A program made the translations under genes and the position numbers. Below, one piece after another: positions 1-10,585 of a stretch of DNA of 64,000 bases; position 1 is the stretch's first letter, and each line of letters starts with the position of its first letter. Source of the stretch: Cylindrotheca closterium (Eukaryota > Bacillariophyta > Bacillariophyceae > Bacillariales > Bacillariaceae); contig CAKOGP040002424.1 of assembly GCA_933822405.4 (NCBI GenBank), forward strand, positions 1 through 64,000. Direction: 5' to 3'. Below the pieces are notes generated by a model. The model had not been told where the DNA came from. It ran no database searches and worked only from the letters and a program-made list of their open reading frames with translations.

Positions 1-127
1 ATGGAGGCCATGGTAGGGAATTTCGCCGCTTCCGAACGATATAGTAGTGAGGTACTCAGCCAACCAGATCTTTCAATCATGGAAACCATTCCACTAAAGA
101 TGGCCAAAGCGAGTTCCACTGGATCCA
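1..127. repeat. 127-bp exact repeat at window start (second copy at 5000-5126)
   Basis: Bases 1-127 equal bases 5000-5126. The first mismatch is C at 128 against A at 5127. The length is the same as the repeats flanking both N runs, so the window start looks like a contig end at a k-mer branch between the two tandem gene copies. Confidence 0.85.
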
Positions 128-1539
128 CCGATCTGAAGTTTGACGATTCTGTTAAGTTCTACCTGCAACTTCTTGCCGAGATTGGTTGCAGAGTGACATG
201 GACGACGACGAGGAAGCTTGTGCCGGTGCAGTCGATTGTCAAACTAATGCGCATCATTAAACGGGTAAAGGCAACACCCCAAAGCTTCTACGACAAGATG
301 GTACCCATGGATGACCCACGTCAGAAAGCGATTGCAACAGTGTACTCCAAACTTGTGTACTATTCGTACATGGCAGGAGACATTCTTCTTTTTGTTTTGG
401 CTACATGTAAATTGGTGGAAATGACGCTAGATTTTGGCGTCAATGAATTCTCTGCCAAGAGCTTCGCATCGCTTGGGAGTGCTATCATCATGTCCATGGA
501 AGATTTCAAGACTGCGACTACGTTCAACATGATTGCGATGTCAATGCTTGAGAAGTTTCGAGGAATGCACAGTAGCGAAACAGTAAGTATCAATGAGGCT
601 TATGAATGAAACGGCAACTGTTCGCATTTCCTAACCTCTTGTTGCAAGACCTTCCTCATCTTTGGTGCAAATTTGTGTTGGGTCAAACCGCTCAATGAGT
701 TGGTTGCACCAATGGGCAATGTCGTTACCGAGGGCCTGAGATCCGGAGAGCCCGAGTTTGCTATTTGGAATCTGGTCTCAAGCAAGATATCGATCCCCTA
801 TGCGATGGGTCGACCTCTAGCCTCCATTTTGAACGAGTGCCCAAAGACTCTAATCCAGTGCGAGGATGCTGCCCAATCGTTCAATGCAATGGCCGTGCAG
901 GTTATGTGGCAAATGATGAAGAACCTCTCGGATCCTTCATGTCCCAATCCTTCCGAGCTCGAAGGCGATATTTTCAGTGCAGAAAGCGACAACGAGACTA
1001 CCAACACTCATTTAGCCTTTGTCCACTTCGCTCAGGGTGAATTGGCCTTGTTCAATGACGACTTTGAAAACGCTGCCAAGAGAGCTCTCAAAGTGAAAGA
1101 TATTTTTGCCAAGCTTTGCCCATGTTTCTTGCTCGATTTCGCCGAGCCATTCTCCAGAGCAGTTCCACTGTACGCTGCTGCCCGCAGCACCAAAAAGAGA
1201 AAGTATCGAGTGGAAGCCAGGAGACTTTTGAAAATGATTGGCAAATGGAAAGCGGCAGGAAATCCAAACGTCCTTTACTATCACCTGTTCCTCACCGCTG
1301 AACAGTTTGCATTTGACAAGAAATATGATTCAGCACAGCAAAAATACGAAGAAGCCATTGAAGCAGTAACTGCTGTAGGGCATTTGCACCATCTTGGATT
1401 GATCCATGAACGGTACTCGGATTTTCTCGAAGAGCGTTCGATGAACGAAAAGTCGATGGAATCATTGAGACAAGCCATCCGCTACTACAGGGAATGGGGA
1501 GCTGGCGTGAAAGTCGAAAGGTTGGAACAGAGACTGTAG
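1..1539 (+). CDS. Predicted-ATPase/helical-repeat protein, copy 1 (5' truncated)
   Basis: This is the C-terminal part of a protein whose complete paralogue lies at 3176-6534. Exons are 1-582 and 649-1539. The 66-bp intron (GTAAGT..CAAG, phase 0) joins the Thr of SSET to TFLIFGANLCWVKP, giving 490 residues before the stop. The ATG at position 1 is internal in the paralogue and is not the true start, so the AAA+ ATPase half lies outside the window. The visible part is all-helical and TPR-like, ending in repeats rich in Tyr, Glu and Ala (for example AQQKYEEAIEAVTA). In related multidomain signalling proteins such helices follow a predicted ATPase domain and may precede kinase or cyclase domains; none follows here. 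It has two more codons than copy 2 near codon 68. Function is unknown; a signalling scaffold role is inferred only. Confidence 0.8.
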
Positions 1540-3175
1540 CTTGGTGGCTTAGTTTCTGTAGTAGTAATAATAATAATAGTAATTGCTAAAGGACTTGCTG
1601 CTTTCTGTACGATGTGATTCTTCATTGCTTTTCGTTGATTGCAAATCAAGAGACAGGGTTAAGAATGTGGCATGATTAGGAGCAAGATCGAACTCCTTTC
1701 AGCATTGCATCCATGTTCTTGCATAGCATCAATCAAATGACTAATGGTTGGACGTCGAATGGATCGAACAAAAACAAAACATGCTTTCGGGAGCCTTAGA
1801 TTACCCGGCGCCGCCTCCACTCCTGTGCTTGGACCGCATGATGTAGCCTTGTCTTGGGGATCGCACGCGTATGCTACCATGGAAATATTGTCAATAATCT
1901 ACAGGCTACATACTAAGTTAGGGACTGGTTTGCATCGAGGTCGAATCAATCATAGGATTCGAACTATACTCTTGATTCGAAAGGACAACAAACCCGGACC
2001 AAATAGGTACCGAGCAATGGTGCAAATGAGAGAAAACATAGGTGGTAAGGGCGGGGAAAAAGCAAAAGGTGACAGTCTCGACCGTGCAGCTACCGGTATG
2101 CCCCTTCTAGTGTCTCCAAGCTTTCATTGCAAACCAACGAGGACGCTCTTCACTCCGTCCGCCAACCGTACACCTATACTTCACTGAGACTAGGGGGAGC
2201 TCGCAAGTCCCACGTGCGTCTTTCGTCTTGCCGATCAATAATGTTCGGTGGTTGGTGACTCTACCGGTACTCTCGGGAAAGGCGGGAAATAGAAATTTAG
2301 CATACAATTCTTGTGAGTAAAAATTGATTTTCCCAGCCGTTCCGGTAAACAAAAGTCATAAAAACGTTGTCAGTGATTTTATAATTTTTCTATTTAATTT
2401 GGAATACGTACGGTACTGGTACCGTACCTGGTACCGGTATGATCGATGGCAGCTGATTTTACCACCGCGCGGGAAAGATTCCTGTGGGAGCTCGAGCCTC
2501 TGGCTAGTAAAAGATCGAGTTGAGTTGGAAATGTATTCCTTGTACATATTAAAATACGTGTACAGTATTGAATAGAAACGGATATTCTTCACAAGTTTCG
2601 CAATCACGGATATTCTTTGAATCGGCCAAGAAGACCTTTCGTCATAAAGCCAGTAATATTAATTAATATGCTTGTTTTGAACGCGTTTTATATTTGAGTA
2701 ACAGCATTTTTTCTATGCAAAGGTTCCTTAAATACCACCGAAATAAATCATTTGTTCTATATGATTAACGCGGTAAAGCCAGGTATTTCAAAAACATATT
2801 TCTTTTTTTAAAAAGAACGCACGGTCCCGCAGAAATCGATCGAACCGAACCCCCTTAAAGGGGCACGAAAATCTCAATGTCCGGTACCGGAGAAATTATA
2901 ATTAATACATGGTGAAATATCACAAGACACCATCTGGGCCCTTATGTAAGATCGAAAGTGGGTAAAGAAGCTGGAACGGGAGAAGTATTCCATTCTTGTG
3001 CAAACTGATAAATATTGTCTTCCAAAAGTTTTGTATGCAGGCTTTTTACACTATGTACCCAGTACAGTGTACCGGTACGAGAATCAATCGGTCATTTTTC
3101 ACAAATGTACCGAAATCATTGAAAGCAGTCACAAAAACTGTCTGATACGAAAACAGAGTGAAACAAAGAGACAAA
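1540..3175. other. Intergenic spacer between tandem ATPase copies
   Basis: No convincing gene is seen. Short ORFs here lack family features. The spacer is AT-rich towards copy 2 and holds several GTACCGGTAC-like palindromes (near 2091, 2262, 2407-2440, 2881-2890 and 3070-3077). One is a perfect hairpin with 8-bp arms at 2409-2416 and 2419-2426. The last palindrome lies about 100 bp upstream of the copy 2 start codon. Confidence 0.6.
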
Positions 3176-6100
3176 ATGCCTCCAGCTTTAGATGACGAAT
3201 CAAAACAAAATGATCTCTCCTCTTCATATCGAAGCAGCGATGAACATTCCTTCCACAAGGCTGGCGTATCAGTCGTCTCTGCAAACAGAAGTGTGTTTTC
3301 AACTGCTGCAACCGTTACTTCGGAGGATGGTGGCTCTTCGGTTTTAAGCTCCCACAAGGCAGCAGAACTACGAAAGCCAAGGACTACTGGAAGACGATCA
3401 TTTTCATATCAAGCTCAATCAAATGATTCAACGAATCAGGCGCTGGACTTTGAGTCTATGCCACTGATTGGTAGAGAGAGAGAAGTCGCAACCCTCGACG
3501 CATGCTTTGCTCGCATGATTGACGCGTCATTACATGAGAAGAATAACACCTTCGAGAGCAGAAAGGAGCTCGTTCTTATCGCCGGAAAATCTGGATCGGG
3601 CAAGACTGCTGTCACTCGCACTCTAGAAAAAGAGGTATTGAAGCACACCAATGGTATCTTCGTTCAAGGAAAGTTTGACATGAATACAAGCAGCGAACCG
3701 TTTTCTGGCATTTGTAAAGCTTTCGGCAGCTTATGTCTCAAGATCAAGGAGGCTCCAGCTCAGGCACTTTGCACCGTTCAAGCATGCATCAACAAAGAAC
3801 TGGGCAGTGATGTCGATTTGCTACTGCATCTGATCCCCGAGCTTAGGGATCTCATAAGTGATACCTTCAACGACCCAGCAGTGATGGACATCGGAGCAGA
3901 TGAAATCGATAGCAAAGTCGAGCGATTGCGTTTTGCCTTTCGTGTTCTCATGAGAGCCTTCAGCTCTGCTGCGTCGCCAATGGTCCTTTTCCTAGATGAT
4001 TTGCAGTGGTCAGACGTATCGTCCCTTCAAGTACTGGACTTCTTGATGACGGATGCCCAAAACGAGAATCCCTTGATGATCATTGGATGCTACAGATCCG
4101 ATGAGGTAGACGAAAATAGTCTGCTCCACAACAAGATCGTAGCCCTACAAGAAATGACTGAAAAACACTGGTTTCATCTCACGGAAATTGAGGTTGGGCA
4201 TTTCGGTATCAACGAGATCGAACAGATTATCACATCCACGTTGCCAAATCCAAACGTGGCTGGGACGCTTGGTCTTGCTACTATCTGTCTCAAGCGTACA
4301 CTTGGAAATCCTTTTTTTGTGTTGGAATTCCTCAAGATGCTTCATCAAGAAGGGCTCTTACATTGTGATGCTAATTCTGACTTATGGACTTGGGATGTAG
4401 ACAAAATCGACGGTGCCACCATGTCTACCGCCAACGTCGTTGCCATGCTTCATGACCAGATGACCAAGTTGCCGCATCAAGTTCAAGCATTGCTACAATG
4501 TGCGGCGTATATCGGATCGACATTCACCGGATCGACAATCGATCTTGTTTGGACGTCATACGGTCGTAGACTGGTCGAGAGCAAGACTGAGCGCACTGCT
4601 TTGCTGCTCGACTTCATAGTGAAAGAACAGATCTTGGAAAAGGCTGATAACAACACTTTCAGATGGGTTCATGACAAACTCCAGGAAGCCGCTCTCAGTC
4701 TAACTGGCAAGCGTCGTGAATCTTTCCAGCTTGACATTGGCCGAACTTTATACTATGGGTTGGACAAAAACCAAGTTGAAGATGAATTGTTTGCCATTGT
4801 GGATCTTATCAATAGCGGAAACGTTTTGAGGCTGACTGAGTTTGCAAGTGCTAACCTACGAGCAGCTGAAAAGGCCAGAGACTTGAGCGCTTTTCAGTCA
4901 GCAGCAGAGTACGCAGCTCATGGCATTGGTCTGCTGAAAAATGATAAGTGGTCTACAGATCGCTCGCTAACCCTGAAGCTGTATACTTTGGCGGCCGAAA
5001 TGGAGGCCATGGTAGGGAATTTCGCCGCTTCCGAACGATATAGTAGTGAGGTACTCAGCCAACCAGATCTTTCAATCATGGAAACCATTCCACTAAAGAT
5101 GGCCAAAGCGAGTTCCACTGGATCCAACGATCTGAAGTTTGACGATTCCGTAAAGGTCTACCTGCAACTTCTTGACGAAATGGGGTGCAAAGTAACATGG
5201 GCGAGGAGACTCGTACCGGTGCAGTCGATTGTCAAACTAATGCGCATAATCAAGAGGGTAAAGGCAACACCTCAAAGCTTCTATGACAAGATGGTTCCGA
5301 TGGACGATCCACGTCAGAAAGCGATTGCAACAGTGTACTCCAAACTTGTGTACTATTCGTACATGGCAGGAGACATGCTTCTTTTTGTTTTGACTGCATG
5401 TAAATTGGTGGAAATGACGCTGGATTACGGCGTTAACGAATTCTCTGCCAAGTGCTTTGCATCACTTGGGAGTGCCATCATCATTTCCATGGAAGATTAT
5501 ACGACTGCGACTACCTTCAATACGATTGCGCTGTCAATGCTTCGGAAATTCCGAGGAATGCACAGTAGCGAAACAGTAAGTAGTATGATGGAGGTTGATG
5601 AGTGAACTGACGACTGTTCTAATTTCTATCTTCTTGCTCCAAGACCTTCATCATCTTTGGTGCAAATTTGTGTTGGGTCAAACCGTTCAATGAGGTGTTG
5701 ACACCAATGGGCAATGTTGTCACAGAGGGCCTGAGATCTGGAGACTTGGAATATGCTATCTGTAATCTGGTCTCAAACAAGATATCGCTCCCCTATACAA
5801 TGGGTCGACCTCTAGCGTCCATTTTGAATGAGTGCCCCAAGACTCTAATCCAGTGCGAGGATGCTGCCCAATCGTCCAATGCAATGGCGTTGAAAGTTCT
5901 GTGGCAAATGATGAAGAACCTCTCGGATCCTTCATGTCCCAATCCTTCCGAGCTCGAAGGCGATATTTTCAGTGCAGAAAGCGACGAAGAGACTCTTAAC
6001 ACTCATGTAGCCTTTGTCAACTTGGCTCAAGGTGAATTGGCGTTGTTCAATGGCGACTATGAAACCGCTGCCAAGAGAGCACTAGAGGTGAAAGATATGT

Positions 6101-6534
6101 TTGCCAAGCTTTGCCCTGGTTTCTTGGTGAATATCGCCGAGCCATTCTCCAGAGCAGTTCCACTGTACGCTGCTGCCCGCAGCACCAAAAAGAGAAAGTA
6201 TCGAGTGGAAGCCAGGAGACTTTTGAAGATGATTGGCAAATGGAAAGCGGCAGGAAATCCTAATGTCCTCTACTATCACCTGTTCCTCACCGCTGAGCAG
6301 TTTGCATTGGACAAGAAATATGATTCAGCACAGCAAAAGTATGAAGAAGCCATTGAAGCAGTAACTGCTGTAGGGCACTTGCACCATCTTGGATTGATCC
6401 ATGAACGGTACTCGGATTTTCTCGAAGAGCGTTCGATGAACGAAAAGTCGAAGGAATCATTGAGACAAGCCATCCGCTACTACAGGGAATGGGGAGCTGG
6501 CGTGAAAGTCGAAAGGTTGGAACAGAGACTGTAG
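3176..6534 (+). CDS. Predicted-ATPase (AAA+/STAND-like) and helical-repeat protein, copy 2
   Basis: Exons 3176-5575 and 5644-6534 encode about 1096 residues; the 68-bp intron sits at the same place as in copy 1. The first ATG after an untranslated leader is at 3176; an upstream in-frame GTG at 3158 is not favoured. A Ser-rich tail of about 90 residues is followed by MPLIGREREVATLD. The Walker A motif GKSGSGKT is at about 137-144 and a Walker B-like VLFLDDLQW at about 270-278. This is the layout of the predicted ATPase (COG3899, AAA_16-like) modules found in large sensor kinases and cyclases. The remaining 700 or so residues are helical and TPR-like. No kinase, PAS, GAF or cyclase domain is visible, so it may be a stand-alone signalling ATPase. 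Its C-terminal half is duplicated upstream as copy 1. Confidence 0.85.
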
Positions 6535-6853
6535 CTCGGTGGCTTACTTTTATAGCTTAGTTTTTGTATTATTATTCACAAGTACGTGCGCACTTGAAAG
6601 AGTCGTTCCATGTTTTTTTTTCATTAATAGCGCTGTATAGCGGTACATCCACACAAGATGATTCATTTCTCTGAGCGAGTTACTGCATGTGCTCGCATGG
6701 ATAACATGACGCTTGTGTGGTGCAATTTGCTAGCTTGTTTGAATGTGCCTGGTCTTTGCATCGAAACCCTTCATCCCGTTATGCGGCATGGCTTGCTCTC
6801 TTGTTAGCGCCAGGAGCCAGTCATTCTCTTCCACTCGTCCTTTGTTTCGATTC
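6535..6853. other. Convergent intergenic region
   Basis: This is the 3' space between the ATPase copy 2 and the minus-strand F-box/cytochrome b5 gene. Homology to the sequence after copy 1 fades within a few tens of bases of the stop codon. Nothing else is recognised. Confidence 0.6.
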
Positions 6854-8173
6854 TCAAGCGGGTGCAAATACATTTTGGAGTTCAGAGTCAGTGTACCAAA
6901 CCCGCCATTCTCTTCGGAATGCGTCATAATAAGTATTGACTTGACCTCCCAATACGGTCGAGTCGGACGCATACTTCCGTGCATTTCGTCGTTCCACCTG
7001 TTTCCGCTCTTCCTTGATTCGTTCCTTGATGCAGGAAAGCGTCCCTAGTCCTTTTCGTTCCTTTCTTCCTAGAAGAAGTGGGTTCCCTGGGTCGACAACA
7101 TCATTGTTGGATGCATTGAATGCTAGCTTTGCAAACGATGTCGGTCGAACTCCCCATGCTTCCTCTGATGTCGATGACAAGTCGAGAACGACACAAAGTG
7201 ATTTCGCCAGTCTCCGAGCTCCGTTGGAATGATTGATATCTTCAAAGAATCGAGTTGCGTCCTGACCGGAATGAACCATTAGAGTGTCTGGTGATCCAGG
7301 ATGTGCATTCAGAAATGATGAAATATCGTAAATATTCCCATGCAGACCCACCAAGCATCTGTTCATGGTATTCTCGCCAGCAATGATCCAATTGATATAG
7401 GTCTGTCGAAACATGAAGTAAAATGTCTTGTCCATAGTAGTTTCCCAATTTGTTGATTCAAGGTTTGATCGGCTTAAGGCTTGAATGCCAACATCCCAAT
7501 TGGTAACCAACCACGAAAAGTCTCGCATCCAAAGTGATCTCCAGATTTGTTTTGAGGTCTCGCTGTTACTCACTACTTCATTGTAGCTTTTGGACACACA
7601 CGAAAGAGTTGTGACATCTTTGGGGTGCAAAAACGAAGCGATATGAACATGAATGTCCGGAGGAAAGGTATGCGTAAAGCGATCTTCTTCTTTTGCTGTT
7701 GCGGTTGTTTTTGCCAATTTTTTCTTGTGAAATAACAATAGAATTTCCTCAATGAGCTCCACCGAGCAATAGTTTCCAGCCTTCTCCAGCAAGTCCGAAG
7801 TGGTCAGTTCTTCTTGCTGCAGCCATAGTTTCTTGCCTTCTACGTCGTCTCCAGGAAAGCATTCAAGCCAATTTGTCAATAACGATACAATTGGGGCTCC
7901 CGAACAATACAATCCTGCGCCATCCAATAGTTCTTCGGCTTGCATTTCAAATTCGTAGGACAAACAGGAAGGTTCGTCTTCCTCCGCTACCTTATGTTCG
8001 TCATCACCATCTTCATGGAAGCATCGATTGCTGCTAAGTTGCTTTCTATAGATAGTCAGTGCACTTAGTACCGCTCCCACTGTGATTTGGATGCTATACA
8101 GTGAAACAAAGCTTTGCCAATCGTCCAACGAACCAAGGGTGGCAGCCACGGCTTCCTGAGTCAGAGTTGTCAT
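6854..8173 (-). CDS. F-box and cytochrome b5-like heme-binding domain protein
   Basis: Single exon, 439 residues. The ATG at 8173 is directly preceded by an in-frame TAA, which fixes the start. A hydrophobic stretch at about 20-42 may be a membrane anchor. Two similar helical segments follow (ELLDGAGLYCS at about 81-91 and DLLEKAGNYCS at about 127-137). An F-box-like motif occupies about 170-215 (FPPDIHVHIASFLHPKDV). A cytochrome b5 fold follows at about 270-335. Both axial heme histidines are present, His291 in a variant HPGS (usually HPGG) and His315 in NHSNGAR. F-box proteins recruit substrates to SCF ubiquitin ligases; joining this to a heme or sterol-binding domain suggests a redox- or ligand-sensing adaptor, which is inference. 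Confidence 0.75.
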   Translation of the reverse strand: MTTLTQEAVAATLGSLDDWQSFVSLYSIQITVGAVLSALTIYRKQLSSNRCFHEDGDDEHKVAEEDEPSCLSYEFEMQAEELLDGAGLYCSGAPIVSLLTNWLECFPGDDVEGKKLWLQQEELTTSDLLEKAGNYCSVELIEEILLLFHKKKLAKTTATAKEEDRFTHTFPPDIHVHIASFLHPKDVTTLSCVSKSYNEVVSNSETSKQIWRSLWMRDFSWLVTNWDVGIQALSRSNLESTNWETTMDKTFYFMFRQTYINWIIAGENTMNRCLVGLHGNIYDISSFLNAHPGSPDTLMVHSGQDATRFFEDINHSNGARRLAKSLCVVLDLSSTSEEAWGVRPTSFAKLAFNASNNDVVDPGNPLLLGRKERKGLGTLSCIKERIKEERKQVERRNARKYASDSTVLGGQVNTYYDAFRREWRVWYTDSELQNVFAPA

Positions 8174-8531
8174 TTATTGCTTGCTGCTTATGTATGTGCT
8201 AGGTATGCCGAGAATGCTACCAATGTATTGTTAGGTATAAATGCAATCTGAGACAATGAAATGGCAATGCTACCGTACAGTGATGCCAAGATGGCTGGCC
8301 AGAATACGAGAAGGGTTGTCAATAGAACAGATGCGCCAAGAGTATTTCGCCTGTGAGGAAGGTTTTGTGGAGCTTGTTCTGTACTTTGTCTTCTAGTCGT
8401 ACTAGTCAATGTTAAGACCTCGCAAAGCTATAACGTTACATCGAACTTGTTTACAGAAGTTACTGGATAGTTACCCCAGCTAACTAGCTTGTTAGTTAAA
8501 ATTACGTAAATGGCACACATGATAGCTATCA
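8174..8531. other. Intergenic region with a weak hydrophobic ORF
   Basis: A 73-codon minus-strand ORF (8409-8188) begins MTSTTRRQSTEQ and has two hydrophobic stretches. I found no in-frame splice to the downstream b5 gene, whose ATG has an in-frame stop just before it. It could be a small membrane protein, but nothing else supports it. Confidence 0.3.
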
Positions 8532-10352
8532 CTACACCCCGCAAGGAATGTCCGTTTCGTCTGGTTTGGTAAATCCATTGGCACCCATGAGATAAAGAAA
8601 GTGCTTGAAGGACCAGGCTCGACGAAAGGTTCCTCCATAGGGCATCTTCCAACCCCACCAATAGAGTTCCACACCCGCAGCTTGAGCCTTCTCTACTTGC
8701 TGTGTATAAGACGCATGGAGTGTCGTCACATCCAAGCAAGAGTGACGGACGGAATGGTGCGTCGAAGCGGAGAATTCACCCGACACCAATCGAGCACCAG
8801 ATTTGCCAAGTTGGGAGTCGGCAATGTCTCGGTACATGGTAGCCCAAGTGGTACACTGGTCCAACACGGCATTCATGGCGTTCAAGTCGCCACAAGTATA
8901 ACTTCCACTGGGAGATCCATTGACGGCGCCCTGGCATTGGTTGTCCCAAGCATGGTAGTGGTGCATATCGAGAACTGCCCAATTTGCTCGCTCCTCTGCA
9001 GTAGTGACTCCCCTCCACCAAGATAAGAATATCGCGGTACCTTCTGGATGTCTTCCACCAAAATCGTAGTTATCATTGGGTACCAACGGCGGAACTAGAA
9101 TGGACTCGTGGACATTGACAAAAATATCAATACCATGATCTGGTAGTTTGGATTCTCGAAAGGCGGCAACTGCTTGATCTTGCCACAACAAAGAACGGAG
9201 GTGGTTTCCGTCGGGTACCGTTTTGAAAGCATGAGACTCGTCTACATCTTGGTTCAGTTTTGTCAAGTACGCTTCGGCAACGTCTTTGGGAAGTGGTGGC
9301 AGGAAGGATGATTTGTCGGGTATGGCGGCTCCAGGTCCAAACAAACCAGCCAAATGTGCCGGTTCATTCATGGGAGTAATAGCTCCAATGCCCTGAAATG
9401 CTTCGTTGTCCGAGTCTATCAAGGATTCGATCCAAGACAGTAGGTCTCTAAAAACAGTCCGTCCAACATCATTCTCTGGATCTTCTGGGTTGTCGTAAAG
9501 CCAAAAGAGAGGGCTTTTGGGAAAAATTCCATTGAAGGTACCCAAACTCGTCCCACCAGGAAGGGTGTGAACGTCGAGAGTTGCTTTGATTCCATACCGA
9601 GCACAAGCCCTTAGGAAATCTAGTACCAATGGCTTGGGAACGGCTGGCCAGTAGAGTGTCTCTCCATGATGTTTCTCAAAGAATGGATCCTTGCAAGCAT
9701 ATCGTTCTAGCAGTATGCTTGACTGAGTAGCATTGTTTCTAGTCGCTTCATCCTTCAAGATATCATCATTGGATGGGTCGAATTCAGTGAGGCACCATGA
9801 CATGGGCACTCGGACATGTTGAATGCCCAAATCGGCAATCTGTTTCAGTTCCACATCAAAATCAATGTAGGACTCCCGAAAGGCATGAAAGATTTGAATG
9901 GTCTTGGCCACTGATCCTGTTTCCTCCATCAAGTTAGCAAACAAATCCGTTTCGGTATTCCACATGGGTCCCGTGCTGGGTCCAACGTGCAAGGGAGGCA
10001 GACACTTGGCCACTGTAGAACCTTCAAAGGTTGCCACTTCGACGGCTCCATCATCACCCACAAAAAAGTAGTCTTCCAGACTCAACCATGACGCAAGGTT
10101 GATACCAGCTGGTAACGGTAGCTGGTCGTCGGCGGGAACATCGACTGGCACCATTACAGGATTATCCACCGCAGAGATGTAAATAAACATTCCAACTGCG
10201 ACACAAATGGCAATCAACGCAATGAGTGACACTACAAGTTGCACAAGGCGGGTCCAATCCCACCCATTGGCATCATCTTCGGGGTCTACTTCAATGGATT
10301 CCTTCTCTTCGACGGAAGGAATTGATGAATAACCATTTGATGATCCTGCCAT
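8532..10352 (-). CDS. Membrane-anchored GH5 exo-beta-1,3-glucanase-like protein
   Basis: Starting from the ATG at 10352 the protein has 606 residues. An ATG further upstream at 10532 would add 60 residues without domain character. A short acidic cytosolic tail is followed by one transmembrane helix at about 36-60, so it is a type II membrane protein with a lumenal or extracellular catalytic domain. Glycoside hydrolase family 5 signs are visible: the general acid Glu330 in PMNEPAHL, the HHYH segment at about 464-467 (LDMHHYHAWD), and the likely nucleophile Glu526 in VSGEFSAS. The layout resembles fungal and stramenopile glucan 1,3-beta-glucosidases. In a diatom the natural substrate would be chrysolaminarin or cell-wall 1,3-beta-glucan. 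A distant GH16 Kre6-like gene at 61514-63752 could act on the same polymer. Confidence 0.8.
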   Translation of the reverse strand: MAGSSNGYSSIPSVEEKESIEVDPEDDANGWDWTRLVQLVVSLIALIAICVAVGMFIYISAVDNPVMVPVDVPADDQLPLPAGINLASWLSLEDYFFVGDDGAVEVATFEGSTVAKCLPPLHVGPSTGPMWNTETDLFANLMEETGSVAKTIQIFHAFRESYIDFDVELKQIADLGIQHVRVPMSWCLTEFDPSNDDILKDEATRNNATQSSILLERYACKDPFFEKHHGETLYWPAVPKPLVLDFLRACARYGIKATLDVHTLPGGTSLGTFNGIFPKSPLFWLYDNPEDPENDVGRTVFRDLLSWIESLIDSDNEAFQGIGAITPMNEPAHLAGLFGPGAAIPDKSSFLPPLPKDVAEAYLTKLNQDVDESHAFKTVPDGNHLRSLLWQDQAVAAFRESKLPDHGIDIFVNVHESILVPPLVPNDNYDFGGRHPEGTAIFLSWWRGVTTAEERANWAVLDMHHYHAWDNQCQGAVNGSPSGSYTCGDLNAMNAVLDQCTTWATMYRDIADSQLGKSGARLVSGEFSASTHHSVRHSCLDVTTLHASYTQQVEKAQAAGVELYWWGWKMPYGGTFRRAWSFKHFLYLMGANGFTKPDETDIPCGV

Positions 10353-10585
10353 GTTATTCTTGTCGTGGTTGTTTGTTATCGTGATGGTTTCAAAAAAAGG
10401 CGAAGATCCTGAAATGAGAAGCGAGATCCGTAGTTCGCTCGATTTTGGTTGCGCGAAGCTTGCTGGAGCATTATTGTACACTGTGGATGGGGGTGTTGCA
10501 GTGTTGCTATTCAATCCAAATGATATATACATGTATTTTAATAATTGCTGCGCTACACTTTTAAAGAAAACTAGTCAATACCAGT

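Noticed and set aside
1744..2187. 147-codon plus-strand ORF between the ATPase copies
   Set aside because: No domain, signal or repeat, odd composition, and lies in spacer rich in palindromes; probably chance.
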